Below are positions 15,518 through 22,304 of a DNA stretch of 64,000 nucleotides, one piece after another (position 1 is the stretch's first letter; the number at the start of each line of letters is the position of its first letter). Under the pieces are notes generated by a model that saw only the letters and a program-made list of their open reading frames with translations, did not search any database and was not told where the DNA came from. This DNA is from Anaerolineales bacterium. GTDB lineage: Bacteria; Chloroflexota; Anaerolineae; Anaerolineales; Villigracilaceae. Where the stretch lies: NCBI GenBank assembly GCA_030834895.1, contig JAUQXA010000043.1:1-64000 (forward strand), in the 5' to 3' direction. A program made the translations under genes and the position numbers.

Positions 15518-16963
15518 ATGAAAACATACCTTCTTGCATGGAATCCAAGGCGCTGGCAATGGAACAACATTGTCGAAATGTCCAATGATGTTCAGAGTGG
15601 AAAAGATGTTTTTGACCGTTGGAGTTCAGGTGTCTCGAAAAAGCCGCAAAGAGGTGATAGATTTTTCTTGATTCGATTAGGTGAAGAACCAAGGGGAATT
15701 TTTGCGTCAGGGCAAATAGAAAAAGGAACCTTTGAAGATTTACACTGGGATGAAACAAAGTCTTCCTTGGGCGAAACGACTAACTACGTGACGATTAGGT
15801 ATGATGTTTTACTCAATCCAGATTTAGATGGAATCCTGCCACGCGATCTACTCAATGCGCCACCTCTTTCAGAAATGCATTGGGACACCCAAATGTCAGG
15901 TGTACAAATACCTGATCACATAGCAAATGAACTTGAAAGCCTATGGTCAAGCTTTGTTAAACCGACAGGATTTTCCTTTCCCGAAGAAGTCGGGCGACCC
16001 GAAAGTGAAATCTTTGAAGGCGCAGTAAAGCGGGTATCCGTCAATGCGTATGAAAGAAACCCAGAAGCGAGAAGAAAATGTATTGAACACTACGGCATTA
16101 CCTGCCAAGTTTGCGGCTTCAACTTTGAAAAAATGTACGGAGACGCAGGAAAAGATTTTATTCATGTTCACCACCTAAAACAAATATCCGAAATCGGTGA
16201 AACTTACCAAATAGACCCAATTCAGGATTTGCGTCCAGTGTGTCCCAATTGCCACGCCATCATCCACAAAAGAAATCCACCATATACACTCGAAGAAGTA
16301 AAAGGTTTAGTTAGGAATGCAACACTTCCTCCAATTTCCCGTATAATGAATACAATGAACACGATCCACACTTTTGAAATCGAAGGACTGGCAGTCCAAA
16401 CCGGCGATGTCATCTGTACCAGCAACGGCAAACCCGACATTCTGCCGGGCGAATTCTGGCGTCTGGTGGGGCGGCTCGTCCCCGGTGACGTGGATCACGT
16501 GGTCATGTATGTCGGTCCCGGCGGACGTTGTGTCGAGGCGGGGTCACGGGGCGTGATCACTTTTGACATGCCCGATTCCAAGTGGAATACCGAACGCATG
16601 GCACGCGAGCGCGGTCTGCTCTTCGATACCTTCTACGGCATCGCCTCCCCACTCGATGGTCAGGGCTACTCGGAGGAGGAGGAATCTCAGATGCGCATGG
16701 CGGTCGCAAGGTATTGTCTGGCACAGGTCGGCAAGCCCTACAACCTCAACTTCCTCAACGCCGAGACCGAAGAGTCGTTTTATTGTAGTCAGTTGATCTA
16801 CAAGGCGTATCAGCAAGTCGGCATCAACTTGAACACCGGGCTGTCCATCGAGCAATTGCCTGGGACGAACAACATCGTCTATCCGCAGGAGATTTGGGGC
16901 GAGTGCATGCACAGATTATCTCGTAGTGGAAAGCAAGTAGCAGCAAGTGACCCGTCTCGATAA
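15518..16963 (+). CDS. EVE-HNH nuclease fused in frame to a YiiX/NlpC-like hydrolase
   Basis: One open frame of 481 codons with three parts. Residues 1-140 are a PUA-like EVE-type domain (MKTYLLAWNPRRWQW; RGDRFFLIRLG; GIFASGQ), a fold that reads modified bases. Residues about 180-265 are an HNH nuclease with a zinc site (CQVCG ... VHHLK ... CPNCH). EVE-HNH proteins are known or predicted modification-dependent restriction factors. From about residue 280 a different protein begins: a YiiX/YebB-type cysteine hydrolase (VDHVVMYV for the His, FYCSQLIYKAY for the Cys). A TATAAT box at 16342 sits 7 bases before an internal ATG at 16355, so the hydrolase may be translated separately. The first part is AT-richer than the second, pointing to different origins. 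The stop lies within the terminator hairpin. Confidence 0.75.
   Translation: MKTYLLAWNPRRWQWNNIVEMSNDVQSGKDVFDRWSSGVSKKPQRGDRFFLIRLGEEPRGIFASGQIEKGTFEDLHWDETKSSLGETTNYVTIRYDVLLNPDLDGILPRDLLNAPPLSEMHWDTQMSGVQIPDHIANELESLWSSFVKPTGFSFPEEVGRPESEIFEGAVKRVSVNAYERNPEARRKCIEHYGITCQVCGFNFEKMYGDAGKDFIHVHHLKQISEIGETYQIDPIQDLRPVCPNCHAIIHKRNPPYTLEEVKGLVRNATLPPISRIMNTMNTIHTFEIEGLAVQTGDVICTSNGKPDILPGEFWRLVGRLVPGDVDHVVMYVGPGGRCVEAGSRGVITFDMPDSKWNTERMARERGLLFDTFYGIASPLDGQGYSEEEESQMRMAVARYCLAQVGKPYNLNFLNAETEESFYCSQLIYKAYQQVGINLNTGLSIEQLPGTNNIVYPQEIWGECMHRLSRSGKQVAASDPSR
16342..16347 (+). promoter_or_regulatory. Internal -10 box before the hydrolase part
   Basis: TATAAT 7 bases before the in-frame ATG at 16355, the same geometry as at 17527 and 44944. 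It marks the probable ancestral start of the YiiX-like gene. Confidence 0.5.
16355..16963 (+). CDS. YiiX/YebB-like cysteine hydrolase, alternative stand-alone product
   Basis: If translation starts at the internal ATG, the product has 202 residues and is a complete permuted papain-like (DUF830/YiiX) domain: GDVICTSNGK, then VDHVVMYVGPGG with the catalytic His and VEAG, and ESFYCSQLIYKAY with the catalytic Cys. These enzymes cleave peptide or amide bonds in cell-wall fragments or lipids. No signal peptide is seen. I list it separately because sequence composition and the promoter geometry favour independent expression; it overlaps the longer frame above by design. Confidence 0.55.
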   Translation: MNTIHTFEIEGLAVQTGDVICTSNGKPDILPGEFWRLVGRLVPGDVDHVVMYVGPGGRCVEAGSRGVITFDMPDSKWNTERMARERGLLFDTFYGIASPLDGQGYSEEEESQMRMAVARYCLAQVGKPYNLNFLNAETEESFYCSQLIYKAYQQVGINLNTGLSIEQLPGTNNIVYPQEIWGECMHRLSRSGKQVAASDPSR

Positions 16964-16976
16964 GAGGCGGGTTTTT
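16951..16976 (+). terminator. Terminator, CCCGTCTCG family, copy 3
   Basis: CCCGTCTCGATAAGAGGCGG plus G and TTTTT. The stop codon of the preceding gene (16961-16963) lies in its loop. Confidence 0.85.
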
Positions 16977-17004
16977 ATCAAGATAATAGAAGCCATCGCA
17001 AAAA

Positions 17005-17064
17005 TGTCACCCTGAGCGAAGCGACACTTGCGTGCGGTGCAAGTGTCGCTTCGCTCAGAATGAC
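17005..17064. repeat. Hybrid palindrome (CCTGAGC arms, CACTTGC core)
   Basis: TGTCACCCTGAGCGAAGCGA leads into ACACTTGCGTGCGGTGCAAG and back out through the inverted arm to TGACA. Almost the whole 60 bases fold on themselves. The core is the same as the nested hairpin of the element at 13284. Confidence 0.75.
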
Positions 17065-17084
17065 AAGCAAAAGTCATGGAATCA

Positions 17085-17116
17085 AAAGAGCCTGACGCTT
17101 TCACATCAGGCTCTTT
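17085..17116 (-). terminator. Terminator after the cold-shock gene
   Basis: AAAGAGCCTGA / TCAGGCTCTTT with a 10-base loop; T-rich on the minus strand after the stem, 7 bases beyond the stop codon. Confidence 0.8.
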
Positions 17117-17122
17117 GTCAAT

Positions 17123-17335
17123 TTAGCTCAGAACTGTGACGTTCGTTGCCTGCGGTCCCTTGAGACCCTTTTCAACAACGAATTCGACCTTCTGGCCTTC
17201 GGTCAGGTTACGGAAACCGTCACCTTGAATGGCGGAGAAATGGACGAACACGTCCGCTCCACCTTCGCGCTCGATGAAGCCGAAGCCCTTGTCACCATTG
17301 AACCACTTTACTGTACCACTTATACGATCAGACAT
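17123..17335 (-). CDS. Cold-shock domain protein (CspA family)
   Basis: A 70-residue OB-fold single-stranded nucleic acid binder. RNP1-type KGFGFIE and RNP2-type VFVHFSAI are intact, with the usual GTVKWFN start and QATNV end. It acts as an RNA chaperone that prevents secondary structure in the cold or in normal growth. Start at 17335 is set by a strong AAAGGAGG site 5 bases upstream; a TTG at 17353 would lie inside that site. The upstream leader is long and contains a stable hairpin (17403-17431), suggesting post-transcriptional control as in other csp genes. Confidence 0.97.
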   Translation of the reverse strand: MSDRISGTVKWFNGDKGFGFIEREGGADVFVHFSAIQGDGFRNLTEGQKVEFVVEKGLKGPQATNVTVLS

Positions 17336-17402
17336 TTTTGCCTCCTTTGGCAATTAGAAAAAAATTTAGGCACTTTGTTCATTCCATCGGAGGGCAAAAC
17401 AA

Positions 17403-17431
17403 AACAGCTCACGAAGTAAACCGTGAGCTGC
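17403..17431 (-). promoter_or_regulatory. Hairpin with T-rich tail in the csp leader
   Basis: CAGCTCACG / CGTGAGCTG stem followed on the minus strand by TTTTGTTTTG. It lies between the likely promoter (TATTTTATATATAG around 17467-17480) and the ribosome site at about 17342. It could be an attenuator, or a terminator bypassed under cold shock. Confidence 0.5.
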
Positions 17432-17526
17432 TGATGTTCTTCGAACCAACGTAACTACCGTTTCCTACTATATATAAAATAACACACTATCCTGAGGGAG
17501 TCAATCAAAAACAGGCACCAAACGGG

Positions 17527-17532
17527 TATAAT
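17527..17532 (+). promoter_or_regulatory. -10 box of the epimerase gene
   Basis: TATAAT ending 8 bases before the ATG at 17541; no Shine-Dalgarno sequence fits. Confidence 0.55.
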
Positions 17533-17540
17533 CTTTTCCT

Positions 17541-18464
17541 ATGAACTTTTTAATCACCGGAGCCGCGGGGTTTCTCGGCTCATCCCTTGCCAATTATCTC
17601 GCCCGGGAGGGACATCAAGTCCGTGGGCTCGACGACCTTTCCACAGGTGACCCGCAAGCACTTTCACGCGATGTCCACTTTACACGTGGGGATGTGAGCG
17701 ACCGTCCCAAGCTGTGGACTTTGCTCCAGGATGTGGACGTGGTCTATCATCTTGCGGCGCGCGTGTCCGTGCCCGAGTCGATTCTTTACCCACGTGACTA
17801 CAACACCACCAACGTCGGCGGTACCGTCGCGCTGATGGAAGCCATCCGCGACGTGGGAGTCAAGCGCGTGATCCTTGCCTCATCCGGGGCTGTCTACGGC
17901 GACCTGGGCGACCCGACACTCAAAGAGTCTGCCACGCCAAACCCGCGCTCGCCGTATGCGGTCTCCAAGCTGGCAGCGGAATACTACGTCCGCACGATTG
18001 GGACATTATGGGGAATCGAAACCCTCAGCCTGAGGATTTTCAACGCCTATGGGCCGGGTCAACACCTGCCGCCGTCACATCCGCCCGTTGTGCCGCATTA
18101 CCTCCGTCAAGCCCTGCGCGGCGGGACGCTGGTCGCTCATGGCGACGGCAACCAAACCCGCGATTACGTCTACGTGGACGATGTGGTCAGCGCCATGGTC
18201 GCCGCGTCCACTGCGCCGAACATCAATGGACTGGTCATCAACGTCGGTTCTAGCGTGGATACGTCCATCAAGGACTTGATAAGCATGGTGTTGAAGGTGA
18301 CCCGCAGCAATGCTAATGTAGTCTATAACTCCCAGACTTCAGGCGGTGTCTCACGCATGAAAGCGGATCTGAATCTGGCTAAGGAAAAATTGCGATTTAC
18401 GCCTTCGATCAAGTTGGAAGAAGGATTGAGGTTGACGCTTCAACGCGATTCACGCTTTAAGTAA
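17541..18464 (+). CDS. NAD-dependent sugar epimerase/dehydratase (GalE-like SDR)
   Basis: Extended short-chain dehydrogenase of 307 residues. The Rossmann motif GAAGFLGSSLA is at 7-17, the catalytic Tyr-Lys pair is in SPYAVSKLAAEYY at about 144-156, with the catalytic Ser in ILASSGAVYGDL. A conserved RIFNAYGPGQ segment lines the substrate pocket. Likely interconverts UDP-sugars (glucose/galactose or glucuronate type) for surface glycans. The substrate cannot be fixed by eye. Flanked by unrelated genes. Confidence 0.9.
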   Translation: MNFLITGAAGFLGSSLANYLAREGHQVRGLDDLSTGDPQALSRDVHFTRGDVSDRPKLWTLLQDVDVVYHLAARVSVPESILYPRDYNTTNVGGTVALMEAIRDVGVKRVILASSGAVYGDLGDPTLKESATPNPRSPYAVSKLAAEYYVRTIGTLWGIETLSLRIFNAYGPGQHLPPSHPPVVPHYLRQALRGGTLVAHGDGNQTRDYVYVDDVVSAMVAASTAPNINGLVINVGSSVDTSIKDLISMVLKVTRSNANVVYNSQTSGGVSRMKADLNLAKEKLRFTPSIKLEEGLRLTLQRDSRFK

Positions 18465-18477
18465 TTTTTCACCCTGG

Positions 18478-18483
18478 TACACT
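18478..18483 (+). promoter_or_regulatory. -10 box of the small membrane protein gene
   Basis: TACACT ending 6 bases before the ATG at 18490. Confidence 0.45.
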
Positions 18484-18489
18484 GCTGAC

Positions 18490-18978
18490 ATGAAAATCTC
18501 AATTCGCAAAAACATGCGTTTTGGAGCGTCTTTTGGGTTAACACTGATATGCACGTATGAGGCTATTATCATCACAGCTCAATGTATATTAGCTGCTTTC
18601 AACGGCATCCCATGGATCGAAATCATTGAAGGGATACAAACGTCCGTTTTCTACTTTAGTGGTTTCCTTCTCCTCCCTTTTACGATTATTTCCGCTTTTG
18701 CAAGTATACTTTTTGTCGGTACCTTGTTAGGATATTCGCGGATAAAAGAAAACTCCTATATAAAAACATGCGTGTTTTATTGTTTAGTTATTTCTGCAAT
18801 GATATACACGGCCTCAGAAAATTTAATTTATAACATTGACGAAGAAGCCACCAAGCATCTTAATCTTATATTTCGGACAATTCCAAGTATCCTTTTTGTA
18901 ATATGGGGATACTTTCTTAGTCGATATATTTATCGCAGCTCAAAAGTTTCATCTAATGAACAATCCCCTGCCTCCTAA
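18490..18978 (+). CDS. Hypothetical four-TM membrane protein
   Basis: I do not recognise this 162-residue protein. It has four hydrophobic segments, at about residues 12-36, 50-80, 92-110 and 127-147, a short basic N-terminus and a polar Ser-rich tail. The gene is clearly AT-richer than its neighbours and uses AT-ending codons, suggesting recent acquisition. Its end overlaps the start of the alkyladenine glycosylase gene by 23 bases in another frame, so the two may be translationally linked. Confidence 0.65.
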   Translation: MKISIRKNMRFGASFGLTLICTYEAIIITAQCILAAFNGIPWIEIIEGIQTSVFYFSGFLLLPFTIISAFASILFVGTLLGYSRIKENSYIKTCVFYCLVISAMIYTASENLIYNIDEEATKHLNLIFRTIPSILFVIWGYFLSRYIYRSSKVSSNEQSPAS

Positions 18979-19549
18979 ATTCTACAACCGTCCCACATTG
19001 ACCGTTGCCCGTGAATTGCTTGGCGCACGGTTAGTGCGGATTCTGGACGGCGTGAGGTTGGTTGGTGTCATTGTCGAAACCGAAGGCTACATTGGCGAAG
19101 ATGATTTGGCTTGTCACGCCAAGGCGGGAATGACGCCGCGCACCGCTCCAATGTACGGTCCAGCGGGGCATGCCTACGTCTATTTCACCTACGGTAATCA
19201 CTGGATGTTGAATGCCGTCACCGAGCGCGAGGGATTCCCTGCGGCGGTACTAATCCGCGCGATACAACCAATTGAAGGAATCGAAGTCATGCTGGCGCGG
19301 CGTGGTGGGCGTGATACATTGGGTCCGGGGAAATTAACTCAGGCGATGAGAATCACCAAAAGCGAGAACAATGTCAATTTGACTAAATCAACTTCAGGGC
19401 TATGGATCGAGGCAGGTCAACCCATCTCCTCAAAAAACGTGACGAAATCTCCTCGAGTGGGTTTAAACAAAACACCAGAGCCGTGGCTCTCGAAGCCGTG
19501 GCGGTTTCTGGTGAAAGATATTTCCGTCATTGCGAGCCGCGAGCCTTAA
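18956..19549 (+). CDS. DNA-3-methyladenine glycosylase (AAG/MPG family)
   Basis: Base-excision repair enzyme that flips out and removes alkylated purines and hypoxanthine. Key segments are intact: VETEGYIGEDDLACHA with the catalytic Glu (about residues 40-55), TPRTAPMYGPAGHAYVYFTYG, the LIRAIQPIEG strand and GPGKLTQAM. Length 197 is normal for bacterial AAG. The C-terminus PWRF is followed by residues VIASREP that are encoded by the start of a palindromic repeat (19526-19628), which also gives the TAA stop. The repeat has therefore replaced the last few native codons. Confidence 0.93.
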   Translation: MNNPLPPKFYNRPTLTVARELLGARLVRILDGVRLVGVIVETEGYIGEDDLACHAKAGMTPRTAPMYGPAGHAYVYFTYGNHWMLNAVTEREGFPAAVLIRAIQPIEGIEVMLARRGGRDTLGPGKLTQAMRITKSENNVNLTKSTSGLWIEAGQPISSKNVTKSPRVGLNKTPEPWLSKPWRFLVKDISVIASREP

Positions 19550-19628
19550 ACGGCGAGTGACGAAGCAATCCCCGTCAAAATAGGAGGTTGCTTCGTCGGG
19601 ACGAACCGCGAAGCGTCCTCGCAACGAC
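19526..19628. repeat. MITE-like element (GTCATTGCGAG family), copy overlapping the glycosylase end
   Basis: Begins GTCATTGCGAGCCGCGAG and ends CCTCGCAACGAC, with inner arms GACGAAGCAATC / GGTTGCTTCGTC. About 103 bases. Same family as 13284 and 47177. Confidence 0.75.
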
Positions 19629-19646
19629 AGACACGAGGAGAAACTT

Positions 19647-20444
19647 ATGGGTTTACTGGAAGGTAAAAACGCGCTGATTTTTGGTCTGGCAAATGACAAG
19701 TCGATTGCATGGGGAATCACACAGGCATTCAAACGCGAGGGAGCGAACCTCGGCATCAGCTATGCAGGCGAAGTTCTGGAACGCCGGGTCAAGCCGCTGG
19801 CGGAACAGGTCGGCTGCAAATGGGTCGAGGAATGTGATGTCACCAGCGATGAGCAGATCGCAAAGACGGCAGAAAAAGCCGCGCAGCATTTCGGGAAGAT
19901 CGACGTACTGGTTCATTCCATTGCCTACGCAGGGCGTGACGAATTGAGCAAGCCCTATTATCAAACCAGCCGCGAAGGATTCAAGGTGGCAATGGACATC
20001 AGCGTCTTTTCCCTGCTGGCGCTGACCAACGCCTTTTTGCCGATTCTCAACCCTGGCGCCTCAATCATGTGCCTGACCTACTACGGCTCGGTCAAGGTCG
20101 CGCCGCATTACAACGTGATGGGCGTCGCCAAAGCCGCGTTGGAATCTTCGACCCGCTATCTGGCGTATGATCTTGGTCCGAAGAAAATCCGTGTCAATGC
20201 GATTTCAGCGGGACCCATCCGCACGCTGGCGGCGGCTGGTGTGGGTGGCTTCCGCGACATGTACAAGCACTTTGCCGACGTGGCTCCCCTACGTGAAAAC
20301 GTCACCATCGACGATGTGGGCAACTCGGCGGTGTTCCTCGCCTCGGATTTGTCGTCACATATCACGGGCGAAGTGTTGTATGTAGATTCAGGCTTCAACA
20401 CGATGGGCGTGCAGATGACGATGAAGGAAGAGAAGAGCGAGTAG
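19647..20444 (+). CDS. fabI: Enoyl-[acyl-carrier-protein] reductase FabI
   Basis: NADH-dependent reduction of trans-2-enoyl-ACP, last step of each type II fatty-acid elongation cycle. The SDR-like start [20 protein letters not shown] is the FabI signature. The catalytic Tyr region reads [20 protein letters not shown], giving the FabI Y-X6-K arrangement (Tyr and Lys), and [17 protein letters not shown] is the substrate loop. Length 265 is typical. A GAGGAG site precedes the ATG. The MITE-like element ends only 18 bases upstream. Confidence 0.97.
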   Translation: MGLLEGKNALIFGLANDKSIAWGITQAFKREGANLGISYAGEVLERRVKPLAEQVGCKWVEECDVTSDEQIAKTAEKAAQHFGKIDVLVHSIAYAGRDELSKPYYQTSREGFKVAMDISVFSLLALTNAFLPILNPGASIMCLTYYGSVKVAPHYNVMGVAKAALESSTRYLAYDLGPKKIRVNAISAGPIRTLAAAGVGGFRDMYKHFADVAPLRENVTIDDVGNSAVFLASDLSSHITGEVLYVDSGFNTMGVQMTMKEEKSE

Positions 20445-20472
20445 GTTATTGGTAATTGGAAATTGGTAATTT

Positions 20473-20509
20473 GGCGGATGGCGCAAAGCGTTATCCGCCT
20501 TTTTATTTT
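20473..20509 (+). terminator. Terminator after fabI
   Basis: GGCGGAT / ATCCGCC stem with a 13-base loop and TTTTTATTTT tail. Confidence 0.75.
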
Positions 20510-20514
20510 CAAGG

Positions 20515-20520
20515 TAAAAT
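20515..20520 (+). promoter_or_regulatory. -10 box of the bactofilin gene
   Basis: TAAAAT ending 9 bases before the ATG at 20530, directly after the fabI terminator. Confidence 0.5.
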
Positions 20521-20529
20521 TGTGAAGTC

Positions 20530-21060
20530 ATGTTCAAACGCAACGTCACCCCTGCTGAAACCAGTTCACAGCCTGTGCAAGCCGTCGAGCGGATCACCTC
20601 GGTGCTTGGCTCGGGCGTCATCTGGCATGGCTCGATCAACGGATCAGGCGGCGTCCGCATCGAGGGCGCATTCGAAGGCGAGATCGCCCTGCGCGGAATG
20701 CTGGTCGTCGGCGAGACGGGACGCGTCACCTGCCCCAACGTCCGCGCAAACACAGTCATCGTGGCGGGCGCAGTGCGCGGCAATATCACCACCCAAAAGC
20801 TGGAAATCCGTGCTTCGGGACGTGTCTGGGGCGATGTGGTGACCACTGCCTTCGTGACCGAAGAGGGCGCCTTCCTGCGCGGACAGATCCGCATGGAAGA
20901 GACTGTCGAACTCGACCTCGAGCCTACACCCGAGACGACTCCTTCGGAAGCCGCCCAGGCAGAGTCCATCGCACAGACTTCGATCCAAATCCCTGTGCCT
21001 GAGCAAGCGCCTGTGATGGATACGACGCAGAAGTTGATGCGAAAAAAGAAGACAGAGTAA
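20530..21060 (+). CDS. Bactofilin-like polymer-forming cytoskeletal protein
   Basis: A beta-helical filament protein of 176 residues. The DUF583 core spans about 22-125: repeating short strands GVRIEGAFEGEIALRGMLVV, ANTVIVAGAVRGNI and KLEIRASGRVWGDV. Bactofilins self-assemble without nucleotide and organise envelope growth or localise peptidoglycan enzymes. The C-terminal 50 residues are Pro/Thr/Glu-rich with a basic end. Single gene bounded by terminators. Confidence 0.92.
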   Translation: MFKRNVTPAETSSQPVQAVERITSVLGSGVIWHGSINGSGGVRIEGAFEGEIALRGMLVVGETGRVTCPNVRANTVIVAGAVRGNITTQKLEIRASGRVWGDVVTTAFVTEEGAFLRGQIRMEETVELDLEPTPETTPSEAAQAESIAQTSIQIPVPEQAPVMDTTQKLMRKKKTE

Positions 21061-21067
21061 AGGCATA

Positions 21068-21098
21068 GACCCTAAAGGTCTTCGAGACCTTTAGGGTC
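21068..21098 (+). terminator. GACCCTAAAGGTC palindrome, copy 2, acting as terminator
   Basis: GACCCTAAAGGTCTT / GAGACCTTTAGGGTC followed by TTTTG. Same sequence as the hairpin at 4901. Confidence 0.7.
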
Positions 21099-21110
21099 TT
21101 TTGTAAAATC

Positions 21111-22304
21111 ATGAAATACAAAGACCTCAACATCCAGACCCAGCGTGAATTCCCAAACAACGCGCGGACTCAAGGCTTCGGCTGGCTTGTCCGCGCGGGG
21201 TATTTGACCCGCGAGAATCAACTCCTGCCACTCGGCGAACGGGCAATTTCCCAGCTGCGACAATCAACGGATGTTCTCGCGCTGCTGCCTACCATGAAAA
21301 GCGAAACGGAAACCTTCTTCGCGCTGGAGACGGGTTCGGTGGAAATTATCCACTGTCCCGCCTGCGGTTACACAGAGCGGCTTGAACTCGCTCAATTCAA
21401 GAAGACGCCATTCTCACAGGAAGAAGAGCTTCCAACTGAAAAGGTATTGACTCCCGAGTGTCACACCATTGAGGCGCTGGCAAATTTTCTGAACATTCCA
21501 AAAGAGAAAACCGCCAAAGCCCTGATGTACACTCGTGTATCAGACAATCAATTCGTTTTCATTGTCGTACGTGGCGACATGCAGATGAGCGAGTCCAAGT
21601 TGAAGAAACTCGTAGGCGATGTCCGCACGGCAACACTGGAAGAAATTTCCCAGTCCGGTGCAGCGGCTGGATACGCCTCCCCCATCGGACTGCAAAAGGC
21701 GCTCATTGTTGTGGATGACCTGATTCCGCAGTCGCCCAACCTCGCGGCTGGAGCCAACGAATCGGGTTATCACCTGCTCAATACCAACTGCGGACGCGAC
21801 TACTCCGCCGCCATCGTCGAAGATGTGACACTCGCGCAGGAGGGCGACCCATGCTTTATGTGCGGAGAACTATTGACTCTTCAACGTGCGGAAATCCTGG
21901 CTGAGGGCGGCGACTTCCATTTCGACCAGATCCTGCTTGCCCTCGCCGAGACTCATCACGACGACAAAGGCTTGACCCTGCCCAAATCCGCCACACCGTT
22001 TGACGTGTACTTGATGCACGTCCCAGGCAAGCAGATGGACACCCGCGCCAAAGCCGGGGAAATCTACAACCAACTGCAAGCCGCTGGCATTTCGGTTTTG
22101 TTCGATGACCGTGACGAACGTGCGGGAGTCAAATTCAACGATGCGGATTTGATTGGGTGTCCAATTCGGGTCACCGTCGGCGAAAAGGCGCTCCAGAATG
22201 GGATGGTAGAATTGAAAAAGCGTACCACAAGCGAGATTCAACATGCGGAGTTGGACGATTTAGTGAGCATAATTCGTAATTCGGAATCTGCGTCCGATGC
22301 GTAA
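21111..22304 (+). CDS. Prolyl-tRNA synthetase-like protein lacking the synthetase core
   Basis: Length 397 against roughly 565-600 for a bacterial ProRS. The first 30 residues resemble the ProRS start (FGWLVRAGYLTRENQLLPLG), then a zinc-like CPACG segment leads straight into the INS/YbaK editing domain (about 115-265: HTIEALANFLNIPKEKTAKA, FVFIVVRGDMQMSESKLKKL). GDPCFMCGELL follows, then a C-terminal anticodon-binding domain (about 300-395: DVYLMHVPGKQMDTRAKAGE, VLFDDRDERAGVKFNDADLI). The class II motifs 1 and 2 are absent and motif 3 (GIGVSR-type) is missing. It therefore cannot activate proline; the remaining parts suggest a trans-editing factor that hydrolyses mischarged tRNA (Ala- or Cys-tRNA-Pro) or a regulator. 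Its stop overlaps the next start by 8 bases. Confidence 0.8.
   Translation: MKYKDLNIQTQREFPNNARTQGFGWLVRAGYLTRENQLLPLGERAISQLRQSTDVLALLPTMKSETETFFALETGSVEIIHCPACGYTERLELAQFKKTPFSQEEELPTEKVLTPECHTIEALANFLNIPKEKTAKALMYTRVSDNQFVFIVVRGDMQMSESKLKKLVGDVRTATLEEISQSGAAAGYASPIGLQKALIVVDDLIPQSPNLAAGANESGYHLLNTNCGRDYSAAIVEDVTLAQEGDPCFMCGELLTLQRAEILAEGGDFHFDQILLALAETHHDDKGLTLPKSATPFDVYLMHVPGKQMDTRAKAGEIYNQLQAAGISVLFDDRDERAGVKFNDADLIGCPIRVTVGEKALQNGMVELKKRTTSEIQHAELDDLVSIIRNSESASDA

Noticed and set aside
21105..21110. TAAAAT one base before the ATG at 21111 as a further leaderless promoter
   Set aside because: The distance is too short for transcription to start at or before the ATG.
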